The notes under the pieces were generated by a model. It did not search any database. It saw only the letters and a program-made list of their open reading frames with translations, and was not told where the DNA came from. From Siphonodentalium dalli (taxonomy: Eukaryota > Mollusca > Scaphopoda > Gadilida > Siphonodentaliidae), in NCBI GenBank assembly GCA_032622095.1, contig CP136066.1, forward strand, positions 7,093,784 to 7,157,783: 64,000 bases of DNA, in the 5' to 3' direction. Position 1 is the first letter of the stretch. Each line of letters begins with the position of its first letter. Both the position numbers and the translations under genes were made by a program. Below, piece after piece: positions 34,832-47,209 of this stretch.

Positions 34832-35430
34832 TACAGAATGGCCAATTTTTTACATCAACACAACTTGTAAGCGATTGCAGGACACGCTGGTGAAATATTT
34901 TCCATTTTCCGTATTTTGGCGGCCATATTGGCAGCCATTTTGAGCCAAAGTAAGAATTTTGGATCCAGTGATTTGGAATATGCATAGGTAATGATATGCC
35001 TCACTCACATTACACAGTTATGTTCATTTCTTGTTGAAATATGACTAGAATCTCAATTGTTATTTTTGTTGGCGAAATTTTATACCGCATTCTGTACAAT
35101 CAAATTTTTGAGGGATCGGAAGGGGTTAGGACCCCAATAATTGCATATTTAATTGCTCCAACGATTAGTTAATATAAAAAAACACAAAATAAAGGTGGAT
35201 TACTCAACCAGTTCCAAACAGCATGAATTGAGCTAGAAGATATTTGTGAAAAAAACGTCATATTTTACACTTCCGGCGGCCATATTGGCGGCCATCTTGG
35301 ATGGTGAGTTTCAATTTTGGCCCAAAAAAGTGTCATTATGTCTTAGCTTCACTAAAATATATATCTATATATATACAGAAAACGACATGAATATATATTT
35401 CTTACGTTGATTGTATCGATTTAGGGATAT
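34832..35430. other. Unassigned DNA
   Basis: No gene. Words GGCGGCCATATTGGCAGCCA and GGCGGCCATCTTGGATGGTG at about 34920 and 35275 show a loose direct repeat. Confidence 0.5.
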
Positions 35431-35433
35431 ATA

Positions 35434-35582
35434 TAGAATACACCCATAGTAGCCGAGAATAACAAATTTTAACCACGAGTGGTATTGTGGTTTTAACCAC
35501 GAGCCTTTGGCGAGTGGTTAAAACCACAATTCCACGAGTGGTGAATTTTTTTTATTCTCGGCTACTATGGGTGTATTTTGTT
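35434..35582. mobile_element. Palindromic foldback element (about 149 bp)
   Basis: Outer arms AATACACCCATAGTAGCCGA and its reverse complement; inner arms TTAACCACGAG...GTGGTTAA. The small centre is GCCTTTGGCG. The outer word TACTATGGGT recurs at 36694 outside the next element. Confidence 0.85.
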
Positions 35583-36143
35583 TATACCATAATTATTATT
35601 CTTCGGTCGCTTCGTAAATGTATTGCTACTGAGCTACTCTGTGGTGACTGTTAACATGTATGTGCACCGAGTGACCCAAATATGTTAAGCGATCATGAAT
35701 GTGGGTCACGCGTAGTAATACATATTTCTAGGAAATATGGTGATCCGCCACTTTCTTGGGCATCAGTCAGCTGATGTGAACACACATTCAGATTTCCCAC
35801 ATTGCAGATACCATTAACAATCTATACGTTGTAGTCAAAATGTAAGCCGTCGTTCGCTTTAAACACGGAAAGGCAGACGAACAAGTGCGTTTGTTTTGTT
35901 TACATTTTCAACAGCTATCGCCGACCTGTATAAAACGTGCATGCACCTAGCATAAAACATCTTTAAACTAACTTTAATGAGTCATTTTTTGACAAGTAAA
36001 CCCAGTAAATGGAATTGGATAGTATATATCTGTGTGTTTAGACCACTTATCGCATTTCAGTGTGTTTTGAGTCGGAAAAATTGTGTATTTACTTGGGCTA
36101 AATTTCGACAGCGAGGTCACCAGAGGTCAAATGACGGGTCGTT
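35583..36143. other. Unassigned DNA
   Basis: No gene recognised; overlapping short frames only. Confidence 0.45.
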
Positions 36144-36150
36144 CTACTAT

Positions 36151-36691
36151 CAGGGGGGGGGGGGGGTCGGAAAAAAATTTCAGGCACGTATGGCATTTTT
36201 TCCCTTTCGATCATTTTTTGTACCCACCCACCCCCACCACCAATTTTTTTTCCGTTTTCGGCAGTTTTTTCCGACCATTTTTTGACACCCACCCCCCCTT
36301 TTAACACTAAAACAGAGATTTGCGGGGGGAAATTCATTGTAAACAGCTGTATATGAATTTCTGTGCATACTATTTATCATGGATGTTAACATGGACATGT
36401 AAATAGGAATGAGTCATTTTGAGGTCATTCGGCCAAAAAAACATGGCTGCCAGCGGCCATCTTGGATTTCAAAATTTGCAACAAAATACAACACTAACTG
36501 CCTGCAGTCAGTTTACAGTTAGAATTACATTATTTCTCTCATTCAAAGTGGGTTTGAAACCCAACTCATTGCCAAAACACTAAAAAACAAGCAGGAAATT
36601 TTTTTTTAGTTGCGGAAAAAATTGCTTGTTGGTGGCTTTGACCACCCACCCACCCCGGCATACGTGCCGGAATTTTTTTTTCACCCCCCTG
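36151..36691 (+). mobile_element. CAGGGG short DNA transposon with 7-bp target duplication
   Basis: 541 bp with inverted ends of about 35 bp: CAGGGGGG... followed by AAAAAAATTTCAGGCACGTA on the left, and the matching reverse complement around TACGTGCCGGAATTTTTTTT on the right. Flanked by CTACTAT on both sides (36144-36150, 36692-36698). The interior contains one monomer of the 180-bp satellite (about 36370-36475). Inverted counterpart at 57258-57785, degenerate copy at 9444. No transposase. Confidence 0.88.
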
Positions 36692-38345
36692 CTACTATGG
36701 GTATAAACTTGCCGTAAAGTGCCGTTGAAACATTTACACAACAGTATAAATCTATACCAATAGTAGGAATCGTTATACCCACAGTAGGATGTAAAGATGA
36801 AATTTACAAAACAGGTGTTATACACACAGTAGCATAGCCAATTATGGTATAAATTGGTTGTAATATTGCAACGTTCCAGGGGTGTACGCACATACACACA
36901 CGTTGGACGAATGCAATCATGTAAATAAAAGTGATTTTTTACGTTTTGTGGGGTGACCCGATGACCCCCTTCTTATCTTAAAACACCAGGAAAAGTTGCT
37001 TCTTAAGTTGTGTTTTTATAATTAGTATATATCAAAGTACTTTGAGACCAAAATTATGGATGTACGCGAAAGTGTAAAAAAAAGTGAAAACGGCCCTGTC
37101 CTGACTCAAGTGATACGTGTATATATGTATATATATGTGTATTTACGGCATAATAAACGAAATCACGCGAACACGGTGAATTTATCCTCAGTAAGACCAA
37201 TGATTTATAGGATCAACGATCCATGGATTAATACCAGGTGTATATGAGTAATATATGGATGCACATCAATAGTGATGCTGATCCAACATGACATGCTGTG
37301 TGATGACCAAAGAGTCCCACTAATTAGTTGTCATATTATATTGGAGAACGCATAACTTCGTGCCTCATACATCGAGAAACTATAGCATCCGATGTGAGTG
37401 GCGAGAAAAATCGCCCAATGCATAGCTGCAATGCATGGTAATATCAATGATAACATCCAAACAATAACGCATATGAACTCTTTTGGACGAGGGTAACGAT
37501 CGAACTATAATACGAATATATAATGAACTGGTGCACTGATCCTGTTTTAGGAAACACGGTACATGTATGGTTGCCTTACTACTCGATACTTTTTCAGAAT
37601 GTCCATTTCAGTAATAGGTTCATTGTTGAGTGGTATTTCCTGTATTTCCATTGGGCATGGTCGAGACGCGACTAATGTATTTAATGGAAGTGGGTTCTAA
37701 AAAAATTCGAAACAAATCAGCGGCTGTATCAGGTGGTTATCTGTTTCTAACTCATCTAAACTATTATGCAGTTCCGCGTATTTTAGTTTTGTATCAAAAT
37801 GATATTTGTTTTCTTATTTCCCTAGTCACCTTGTTATATGTTCGTTTCAAGTCTTTCACCTGTTGTCAAACAATTTCTTTTTGCGTACTGTTTTGTTCCT
37901 CTCAAAAAGGGGCGCCAGAGCAAACATGCCTAGTTATCTTGTCAATTATACTCGTTATGTAATCTATAGCCTTAGCTGCACCCCGCTGAACATGAGAGTA
38001 CTCGAGCGTGCAATCGATACCGTATCAACTGATCTTTAATATCAGTGGAGGTGATTTTATCGAACGTACTTTTTATTTACTCAAGCTATTCCATTTTAGT
38101 TTGCATTTCTGTTTCGTGTATTCGAATTTTGACATTACTACCTGCATGGCGACTTGAATATGATTATGTCAAATTAAGAACTAACAGTCAATGGTCTGAG
38201 TATTCCGACAGGAGTTTTACACAAAAGTAAATCAACAACATGAAGATGTATCCGTTATATATTATACGATATAATCAACTATACACTCGTGTCGTTGTAC
38301 TGATATAGCATATAAAATGTCATATTCGGTCACCGGCTATTTGTA
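36692..38345. other. Unassigned DNA
   Basis: No gene recognised. The longest frame (37630-37962, 110 codons, plus) has many Cys, Leu and Phe but no domain or splice context that I can support. Confidence 0.45.
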
Positions 38346-38347
38346 TT

Positions 38348-38575
38348 ATCAGGGCTTATGGTTTTCGCGACATTCCAGTATATATATTACTACTGCATAT
38401 GTCGTTACTTTTCGTATATTTGTATTATAACAGGCCTATGTGGGGGCGGGCGTTGTGGTTTTCGCGACATTCCAGTATATATATTACTATACTGCACACT
38501 GTCGTATATTTGTATTATATCAGGCCCTTGTGGGGCCAGGGGTTATGGTTTTCGCAACATTCCAGAAAATTACTA
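38348..38575 (+). repeat. Tandem repeat, period about 90 bp, 2.5 copies
   Basis: GGTTTTCGCGACATTCCAGT and TATATATTACTA, then CGTATATTTGTATTATA recur from about 38357, 38456 and 38547. The third copy is cut short after the word ACATTCCAG. Confidence 0.85.
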
Positions 38576-38784
38576 TACATGCTATTACTCACTATACATG
38601 TCACCCAATCAACTAACAATACCATCGCCACAATGTCGCCGTATTACAACTTGAAGCGCGGGATGCTAAAAATTAGCAGTGGCCTCGATGCCACGACATG
38701 CCATTCATTATCCATTTCATGACGGGAGCTGACCTAGTGCAGCATTAAATATTATGAACCAGTGCACTCCCTTACATGTGCGAG

Positions 38785-38910
38785 AGAATGCAAGGTCATA
38801 CAAGGACAAGGTCATGGTAAATATTGTTAGGCCGATGTATTCTCTTATATATGCGAGGCTCCCTATGGGAGACTCGCATATATAAGTGAATGCATTCGCA
38901 CAGGGTTTTC
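38785..38910. mobile_element. Palindromic MITE of the ATGCATTCTCTTATATATGC family
   Basis: Inverted arms TTCTCTTATATATGCGAGGC and GACTCGCATATATAAGTGAA around TCCCTATGGGA, followed by GCACAGGG. Relatives at 29968-30052, 61110-61232 and 63412-63478. Confidence 0.75.
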
Positions 38911-39174
38911 GTAAAATTTCAAGAAGCTCCAGCAATGGGAGGATTAAACAAGAAACTCCACCAAGAACCATTGACATTTAGAGCCAACATATAGGGCAAG
39001 CACCTCGCCGGGACATGCATAGAGAGTCGTTGTAGGAGTCCACATCCTCGCGTTACAATTTTCAGTTATTCTACCTCCTGGATAAGAGCAACTTCATAAC
39101 TTTGGAAAATGCCGAACATTCATCTACACTTTATCGTTGTAACTAGACCAGTTTTCCATTACAATCAACATACG

Positions 39175-39293
39175 CAGGGACGCCGGAAGCATCAAATGGC
39201 AAGGGGTCAAACCAATCAGGAGCGCATTTTTCGGGTACTCACTGGGCAAGGCCCGGCAAGCGCCCCCGCATGCCCCCTTCTCCGGCGTCCCTG
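39175..39293. mobile_element. hAT-like MITE (119 bp)
   Basis: Ends CAGGGACGCCGGA and its exact reverse complement TCCGGCGTCCCTG; flanked by AACATACG on both sides (39167-39174, 39294-39301). The 8-bp duplication and CAGGG ends fit hAT. No coding capacity. Confidence 0.9.
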
Positions 39294-39301
39294 AACATAC
39301 G

Positions 39302-40405
39302 GTCTAGCGACTCCCATGAGGATTATTATTTCAAACGGAGGAATCGCGCCTATTAAATTACTCATACTCTCTGCAAACTACTGTGTAGGTAGAATGCCAT
39401 TGGCACTGGACACATGGTGTGTATCTCCAATATCTATACAGTATTGTATTCATGTGTATACACATGTTGTGTATGTTTTTCTATATTTACACATATATGT
39501 GTAAACACTTGAACAGATATGTGTATCGTCACCAGTCATGCGCACTGATAAAACTCTATTTACACGTTGTCTCAGAATGGTAGCCATATTGGTTTGTTGG
39601 TGTTGATCACAGTTTCGACTCCAATAAGGACCAAGACCACTGAATTTGAGCCGTTATACAATAAGAATATCTTTAGTAAAGGTGAGAATATTTATGCAAA
39701 CATATGAAGAACGTAATTAGATACTTCGTACAGAATGTTGATTGAAGGTAAATTCGACGAAACAGTAGGCTAATGCGTTAGTCCTGGAATTTACACTCGA
39801 CTCATCATCAATTGGTAATGTTATTTTATACTAGTAGTTGGAACTAATAACTAGATATCCAAATTTCAAAAGTTATTTAGTCTATTATTGAAGCCGGAAT
39901 CCGGTAAAGGTATCGAACAAATGTGTCCGGAAATTACATTTCCCTGCGACCGGAAACCTTGACCTTTCTATTTCTGCCGTAAAAATTCGCATAATTTCGT
40001 GTTCGATAACACGTATACTGCACTTTCTGCAGTACTATTCCTTAAATTATACTCAGTTCTCAACAATGTGAAGTATGCCTACATATTCATTTTTCTAAAT
40101 GAAAAAAACTCCAACAGGCTCTCACTCACTGACTGTGTTCACTGGCAACCTGCACGCACAGGTATTCTGAAACTCTCAGTGAAAGTTCTGTCGAGTTCTG
40201 AACACAGAACAGTGAGTGATAAATAATTAAAATACATTTATATTATTTATTAATATCTGACTATAAGTGAACATTCAGACGACCATGCTACAATCGTATA
40301 TGACAGCTGACTGGCGTAAGTGGAGGAATCGTGGCCCGATGAGATCATGAATGCGATGTTGACATCATGTTGTCGTACATGATGATATCGTACTACTACT
40401 AGTAC
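39302..40405. other. Unassigned DNA
   Basis: No gene recognised. A TACACATG/TGTGTA-rich stretch at 39410-39540 resembles that at 1040-1400. Short frames lack domains. Confidence 0.45.
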
Positions 40406-40411
40406 TCGTAC

Positions 40412-40862
40412 CTGCTGGACTGTCGGACAAAACAATTGTCCATTGGCACCACGTTGTATTTGCCGTTCGGTCGCGGAGTCAAGAGTTTGTAACTGTAGCA
40501 GTTGAGCACTGCGGCCGAACGGCAAGTGAACCGCGGCCGAACGGCAAGTACACCACGGCCGAACAGCAAGTATATACACTGCGGCCGAATGGCAAGTGCA
40601 CCATGGCCGAAAGGCAACTACAATGGAACCGAATTGCATGTACAACATGGTTAGATTTCTAGTTTGTATCGTCTTTTTTCAGTTTAATGAACATACACCG
40701 TGGCAACTACATGTACACCATGGCCGAATGGCAAGTACACTGCGGCCCAACTGTGGTTAGTAGGTGGAGCATCGGTGTAGAAGGTTTTGCATTTTAGCCG
40801 CGGTGGCAACGCTAACCACACCACGTTTTTAAAAGTAGAGGAGACTTGTTTTGTACAGCTGA
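40412..40862. mobile_element. Second CGGCCGAA inverted-repeat element
   Basis: Starts with a word close to that at 7102 (CTGGACTGTCGGACAAAACA) and ends with GACTTGTTTTGTACAGC. The core repeats GCGGCCGAACGGCAAGT, with the shared words TTAGATTTCTAGTTTGTAT and TCGTCTTTTTTCAGTTTAAT. The ends are more degraded than in the first copy. Confidence 0.65.
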
Positions 40863-43122
40863 GTAGGTTGTTTGTATAGCATGTGATTGACTACCCTGCG
40901 ATCGTTCCAGCCACGATTTTTATGTACACACGACTGGGATTACGTCACAAGTGGATACGACACAATTTTGAATCTAAAATCAAACGGTGCTTGATATTAT
41001 TTTTTGACTTGTGATTTTGACGTGAGCATGCGCAGTCTAACTATCGGTTACTTCCTACGGCGAAAATCCTTCCACTTATGATTACATCGTGGTTGTCTGA
41101 AAGCTCACAAAGTAGATAATATTATTTCATTTCCAATTTCCAACAACACCTAATTTCGAATTAATGGAATATGCACAAGTCATCAAAAGCCACAATTAGT
41201 TTTTGCACCTTTTATAGCTCGAACAAGTTATCACATACCACAGTTGTTGGAAACTTGTGTCGAAACCTCGAAAGAATAAATATCTCCACCTCTACTTATA
41301 ATACTGTCAATAGCAAGCCCACGGGTAGCCATGGGGCTTCGTACCCTTTGAACGAACTGCCCTTTTTACTGCAAGTGCCCAGTGGTGGTGATCGCCATTC
41401 AGGTGAACATGTCATGTGCAGCATTTGCTGAGCGGCAATTACCGACAGGGACCTCTCTTCGAACGAACGATGTATATATACGTACCAGTATATAAATATA
41501 GTCACATATATACTTAATGCAGACTTAGTCTCGACAGAGACTGGTGCACACAAATTCAATAAATACAAATGTATAGACTGCCAACCCATGTCGGTATAAA
41601 GCTGTTATTACAGACATGCGGCTGATGCATGAGGCTAGATGGGTTTATATATATAGGCGCAACGTTTCAAGTCATATATATTATATAAATCACTGGGGTT
41701 GTGGCTGACGCAATTAAGCACATTTTTAAATCGAATGGGTTTAACTGCATCAGCCACAACTTCAGTTGTCGCACGTGTCAGTCGCAGGTCTGTGAAAACA
41801 TAATTCGACTTGCATATTAAAAGTAGCCTGACAGAATCACTGGATATAAAGACCAATGTATACAGCAAAAGGGTATCGTGTAAAGTATATCCTTCGAATG
41901 TCCGGCGAATATCATATCAGCCTATAGCCGGGGCAGAGACTGGTAATGCTACAATTAACCTATGTCCATCAACCTTGGTCAAAATTTTCAACTGTTCTAA
42001 ATATCGTTGAATTCCAGACATGTACATTTATAGTCGGAAATTTCACAAGAAACAATAGGTTGAAATCTTTTTGTAGATTGATTATCAAACAATCTATTAG
42101 TGTGGAATAATTTGTGTTAGACCAACAGGTCAGGTCTGAAGTTTCTAAAACCGTGAGGCTACTCAATAGATGCTATAGGATTTTGCAATTTGTATGTTCA
42201 AATTTAAAATGTTCTCACACGGCCCAGTGAATTCTGTGTCACCGATCACACAAGGACGGAGTTGTATTAATAATAATAACATGCATGAACGCTATGATTT
42301 AATCAACAGCCCTTGGACCTATTTGTGGTCCTTGACTCTCGGGACATTATTTAATGCCCTCCAAAATTATTATTATACCCCCCCCCCCCTGCAAGTTGTG
42401 GGGGGTTATACTGGAAACATCTTAGCCCTCCGTCTTGCCCAAAATCTGTTGTATAGCAACATTTTGTTCAATGGAATTTAGTATCGAGAGTATGTCGGTC
42501 GGCTTTTTCGTGAAACTTCTGGGACAGAAAATATTCCTGATAATGAAAAATAATAGATTTCTAAAATCGATATCTAATAAATCTGAGCTTTGATGGGTGG
42601 CTTCCTCGACTCGAATCAAATATTTTTTTTACCCCCGAAGCCATTGAAATAGTAATTGAGAGGAGTTTTATCCGATTGAGTACCTTTAAGAAAATTTTCA
42701 ATAAATTATACAGGGGTATTACTTTGAGCTTTTGTTCCTATAATTTTTGGTCAATTGTTTCAAAACTTTCACAGACATTTAGTACCGTGGGAAACTGCAT
42801 TATTCCGACATTTTTTGTTAAATGTTTTTAAATGGCACATATATTTATTACCATGGGAATCTGTGCATCTGCGATTTTAAAGTCGGTCAGAGTGTACTTG
42901 CACTTTACTTGCTACAAAAGCTCATATACAGAGAATACCCTTTTTTATTTTATCTTCTTTTTTCCCGTTTTATGCAGAACATAACTCAACATTTGAGTTG
43001 AGTCGCTATGGATGCTTGCGACAAAAATGGCCAAGATAAGTTCATCATAAGTTATTGTCGTTAAAGAGACTGTTCAGCAGACATTCTACTAGTACTTATG
43101 TTCCAATTCACAATTTTAACCG
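40863..43122. other. Unassigned DNA with small repeats
   Basis: No gene recognised. An inverted pair (GTTGTGGCTGACGCAATTAA / TTAACTGCATCAGCCACAAC) spans about 41698-41760. A C-run followed by GCAAGTTGTGGGGGGTTATA lies at 42378-42412. The right part of a TTAA foldback element lies at 42479-42685. Confidence 0.45.
42479..42685. mobile_element. Truncated TTAA foldback element
   Basis: Contains the right half of the family (AATCTGAGCTTTGATGGGTG, CCGATTGAGTACCT) with TTAA at 42686-42689. The left end is missing. Confidence 0.7.
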
Positions 43123-43134
43123 GCTCCAACTTGA

Positions 43135-43422
43135 TTGGTTTGGTTTATTAGGGTTTATCGTCGTTCTAGCCGCTAGGCCACACATGACGTTGTCAATTTT
43201 ACTGGTGGAGGAAAGACCACGCAGAGGCTTGATTTCACCAAGAAATCGTCCCACTGTGTGTAGAAACCACCGACCCCCAGAAAGCAACTGACAAACTTGC
43301 CCAGATACACGATTCCAGTCACCCTTCCTATGACGGGGTTCGAACCAGCTTCGTCAGCGCTGGACGGTTTGTGACGGTGTACTGCACCTGGCACTCTAAC
43401 GATTCGACCACCGGGGGCCCCT
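43135..43422 (-). mobile_element. tRNA-headed SINE with 12-bp target duplication
   Basis: 288 bp on the minus strand, flanked by GCTCCAACTTGA at 43123-43134 and 43423-43434. The head is tRNA-like: an A-box match TGGTCGAATCG (43410-43400) and a B-box match GGTTCGAACC (43346-43337), about 55 bp apart, as in RNA polymerase III promoters. The body includes GGGGTCGGTGGTTTC and TTTCCTCCACCAG, which resembles the conserved central domain of several animal SINEs. The tail reads AATAAACCAAACCAATCAAG. Its enzymatic partner LINE is not evident here. Confidence 0.85.
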
Positions 43423-43439
43423 GCTCCAACTTGAAAACA

Positions 43440-45040
43440 AATTAGACTTCTTGTCTGATATAATACAACATGTGTTGGATATTTTAGGAGGTGGGTGGCT
43501 TTATACATTTCAATTTCAAGGTGCGTCCCTCCCCAATGGAGACCCTCCATCCACGTCCCTGATGAATGTTGGTGAAATACATATGTGATTTTAAGGCCCT
43601 GGAAGTTATTGCTGTGGCCAATTTTCAGATTTCATGTGTATGTATACAATTGCAATTAAATAACTAGTCTGAGTAATAGCTTGTTCTAATGAAAACAATA
43701 TTGTAATAAGTGTTTACTAATTTTTGCAGATAACCTCAGCTTATCGTAAGAATGAGTGATGTGATCCTCTGAATTTGCTGCAAGACAACTTTGCTAATAA
43801 TTCTGGAATTTGTGAGAGGACAAAACATTTCCAATGGCAGTCTGTGTCTGTGAGTAAAATATAATGATGTTACTTTGCATTTCAACTAATCTTTTAATTT
43901 TGAGGGGCATTGGGGCTACATGATCTGACTAACATGTATCACAACCTATGCACATGTACAGTCGGTCAGGATGCTGAAATCAATCATCCAGATGAACTAC
44001 TCTCATAATGAGGGGGTGCTTATGACTCTACGGCAATGCCATCGATGTGTGCTTCTTACGGAACACTCATTTTAGCACTGCGAAGCTCAACATGGATATT
44101 ATATAGATATATTCTCCGCTGATGTTGAATCGAATATGAATCATATACTCATGCAGCAGCATGTTTAATTGAATATGATTTTTTTTAATATTTGCAGGAT
44201 CCTAAAATTAAGTTACCCCTAGTGTCATGGAGAATCTTTTATCAAATGAGTTGCAGAAGGTACATGGATATATTTTGCGACAGCAAAACTCGAGCAGAAT
44301 GTAATTATGCACTGTCCACCATGATTTTGATAAAATATTTGAGATTATGGTACAAGTTGTGTTCTGTATTTATTCTACACCATTGTGTCAATCCATGAGT
44401 CAGCTACCTTTATTGTGATTTAAGTCTGATGGATAACCGGTTATGATCGGGACATCACCTGAAGCTGATTGTTGACATACTAAATGTACCTATAATAGCT
44501 GTTTGTCACCTTTCTTGGTGACAACATCAACAAAAATAGTTCCGGCTTCTATTCCACTAGAGGCATACAATAATAGGTATTCAATGGTGAGATTTGGTTG
44601 AATAGTCATTATGTGTGGAATAAAGCTTTATTTTATTTTACTTCTAATTACACAGCTGCAATATTTTGGTTTATTTCGTAAATTCAGTTACATTGTTGGT
44701 AAAAAAAATTTCAACTTGAGCCCCAAGAAATTGGTGCAATAACGTTCACCGCATTCACAGTCTGTATACTAACTATACTCACATGTTTTTTTTAATATTT
44801 GGAGTGATTATTTATTTTACTTCATTGTATAAATAATTATATAAAGCATTTCATGTATAATTTAGCGTGCAGGTTCTCAATTTGATTCAATGTACCCCAT
44901 ATATTCAGGTTCCAACAACAAAATATTTTGAAATGCTGCTTCAGTTATCAGAATCGATTAATTGCTCAAAAATAATATAGTATAAAATTGCTCAAAATGT
45001 GTTATTTATCAGCATGTTGTTCAATGAAAATTTTGCCTCA
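43440..45040. other. Unassigned DNA with acceptor-like sites
   Basis: Two acceptor-like tracts end at ATTTTTGCAG (about 43730) and ATATTTGCAG (about 44198). The second is followed by an open frame to 44398 (peptide with DPKIKLPLVSWRIFYQM). I do not recognise it; it could be an exon, a pseudogene or chance. Confidence 0.3.
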
Positions 45041-45044
45041 TTAT

Positions 45045-45300
45045 CAACACAAAGCTACTTGATTTTAGAGTTATCATCTCCATCCGCAATTTGGTCCAAG
45101 ACCATTGGCCCGTTGATTTTTCCCAGGCCACTAGTAAGTCTTGATGGTGAAAACTAATAGATTTAAAAATGAATATGTAATAACTCTTAGCTTTGGTGGG
45201 TGGGTTCATCGACTCAAATCAAATATCCTCCCACCCGAATCCAAATATATAGTAATTGAGCCTTATTGAGGGGCATCTAATCGGATGATGCATACTTAAT
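45045..45300. mobile_element. Diverged TTAA foldback element
   Basis: Shares CTTGATTTTAGAGTTATC, TAGCTTTGGTGGGTGGGTTC, ATCGACTCAAATCAAAT and TAATCGGATGATGCATACTT with the 45670-46057 element, in the same order as its right two thirds. Ends are not clear. Confidence 0.6.
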
Positions 45301-45665
45301 ATTGATTATATTTAAACAGTTTACAGCTCGTGTTTGTTCTGAGCAATAACTATTTCTAAAAATAGTGACAAATATATGTCCCACAGGGCAACTTGATAGT
45401 CACATTATATAAGGAAATCAATATTAATTGATAGTAGTGTTCCCAGGTAGGTGTTTTTTATTCATTTCTCTTATGTTATACCGAGGAAACTATATACTTT
45501 TGGGGGAACAGATAATTCATCTTTAAATTGAAGCCCGGAAATCATAGAGTGTGTCATTTCATGTTTGGGAAATATGATGATTAACATTAGTACAAGTGAC
45601 CTAGATAGCTGGAACCTGATTTGTGGATTTTCATCAACAAGTGGGGGAAAATGGTTGGTTTAATG
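45301..45665. other. Unassigned DNA
   Basis: No gene or repeat recognised. Confidence 0.5.
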
Positions 45666-45669
45666 TTAA

Positions 45670-46057
45670 AGGTACTCAATCCGATTAGACCCTCATAAAT
45701 GACTATTTCTTTGGCTTCTGAGGTAAAAAAATAATTGATTCGAGTCGAGTAACCTACCCATCAACCCTCAGAGTGATCAGATATTAATTTTTGAAGTTTT
45801 GTTATCTCTTGTTTCTGGCCCAGAACATGCCGTCAAAAGGAAGTTCTCAGTGCTTCATTTTAGAGTTATCCATCTTCGTCTGTTTGTTTCTGTTGCAATT
45901 ATTAGTACACATCTCAAGAAAATTACAAATTAAAAAAAATCAATATCTGATCATTCTGAGCTTTGATGGATGGGTTCCTCGACTCAAATTAATTATTTTT
46001 TTACTCCTGAATCCGAAGAAATAGTAATTTAGGGGTGCTTAATCAGATTGAGTACCT
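45670..46057. mobile_element. TTAA-flanked foldback element, complete
   Basis: Ends AGGTACTCAATCCGATTAGA and AATCAGATTGAGTACCT with TTAA on each side (45666-45669, 46058-46061). The inverted halves meet near the sequence CATTTTAGAGTTATCCATC. Confidence 0.88.
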
Positions 46058-46151
46058 TTAAGATCCATGCTATAATAGATTTTGTTCAGTTCAAACCATA
46101 CATACATAAAAAATGATTTAAAATTCTGACTTCATATATTTATTTTTTCAG

Positions 46152-46377
46152 GATGACTACAGAATCAGATATAAAATGTGCTATATCAGGAAGTAGAGGT
46201 CTACCATACAGTAATGATATGTTACTACTTGTAGCTTCAAAATGCCATGAGTTGAATTTCCCATTCAAGGTGGATGACAAACAGTATTTATGGACCAGTT
46301 CTCAAATGTGTGACAATCTTCAGCCGTGTAATATCATACAAATGCTTTGTAAATTACCATGTAATATGTTATTGTGA
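46152..46377 (+). CDS. Possible orphan exon, unrecognised
   Basis: Follows an acceptor-like tract (TATTTATTTTTTCAG) and opens with ATG for 74 codons, including MTTESDIKCAISGSRGLPYS and a Cys-rich end. No domain recognised and no donor that fits was identified. It might belong with the acceptor-flanked pieces at 43730 and 44198, but no splicing model could be built. Confidence 0.2.
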
Positions 46378-47104
46378 AGGAGGGTGGATGATAAGTCACA
46401 TTATTGTAATTGATGATCTGACAATATTCAACTAAGGAATTTTCTGTTCTCTGTTCATTAAAATCATGGTAAAAGAAGCCTTGATTTTGGCTAACTACAG
46501 GATTGGAGCAGTGGTCATACTATTATTCCTCTAGTTTATTAACTGACTGAAACAGCTGAAGTGGACTATCTAATAACATTTCTCCAGTGAACATGTCTGC
46601 TTGTGCCTCAACTGTTACTGTAGTGTCAACCAGAGTTTGAAGGCTCATGCAGCACATGACATATGAATTTTCAGCTTCATTTGTTGGATATATAGTTATA
46701 TACCATTAAAATAATGTTCATGTAAAATAATTATACTCTTTGAGAATAAACTTTCCTCTATCAAAGTAATGGTGGTAACATTGTATTGAAAAACGATGTC
46801 AGTTTAATATAATATGGGTTTATTTATCTACTGAAAATAGGATAAGTCAGTGGGGTGTACAATTAAGTAACATCAAAGAGACTATATATAATCTTGGTGT
46901 GTGGTGTGATGACACCTTATCAGTGTTCTGTGTATTCTGCTTCTGAATTGTAATGTAAGCATTGATACTGAATCTTAATTGCCATGATACACCATGAAAG
47001 TAATAGAGAAGTGATTCCTGGGTGGTATCCTAACTACCGTACATGTAACGCAACAGAAATTGCTGGTCCCACTTTTAATTGTAACTTCTTTTGTAAATTT
47101 TAAC
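46378..47104. other. Unassigned DNA
   Basis: A/T-rich; no gene recognised. Confidence 0.5.
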
Positions 47105-47200
47105 AGTACTTATCTGACAGTGCTGTCTGGTCAAAAGATCAAAACAGATAAAAACGATAAATTTAATATATGCTCAGTTTTCGAAAAATCCTCATGTCAT
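47105..47200 (+). repeat. Dispersed copy of the 345-bp repeat
   Basis: TCTGACAGTGCTGTCTGGTC and ATATGCTCAGTTTTCGAAAA then ATCCTCATGTCATTGG match the 592-690 segment in order. Confidence 0.65.
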
Positions 47201-47209
47201 TGGTGCGAT

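Noticed and set aside
43337-43410. Stand-alone tRNA gene
   Set aside because: The A and B boxes are present but the acceptor stem and anticodon arm do not form a full cloverleaf, and the sequence lies inside a SINE with target duplications.
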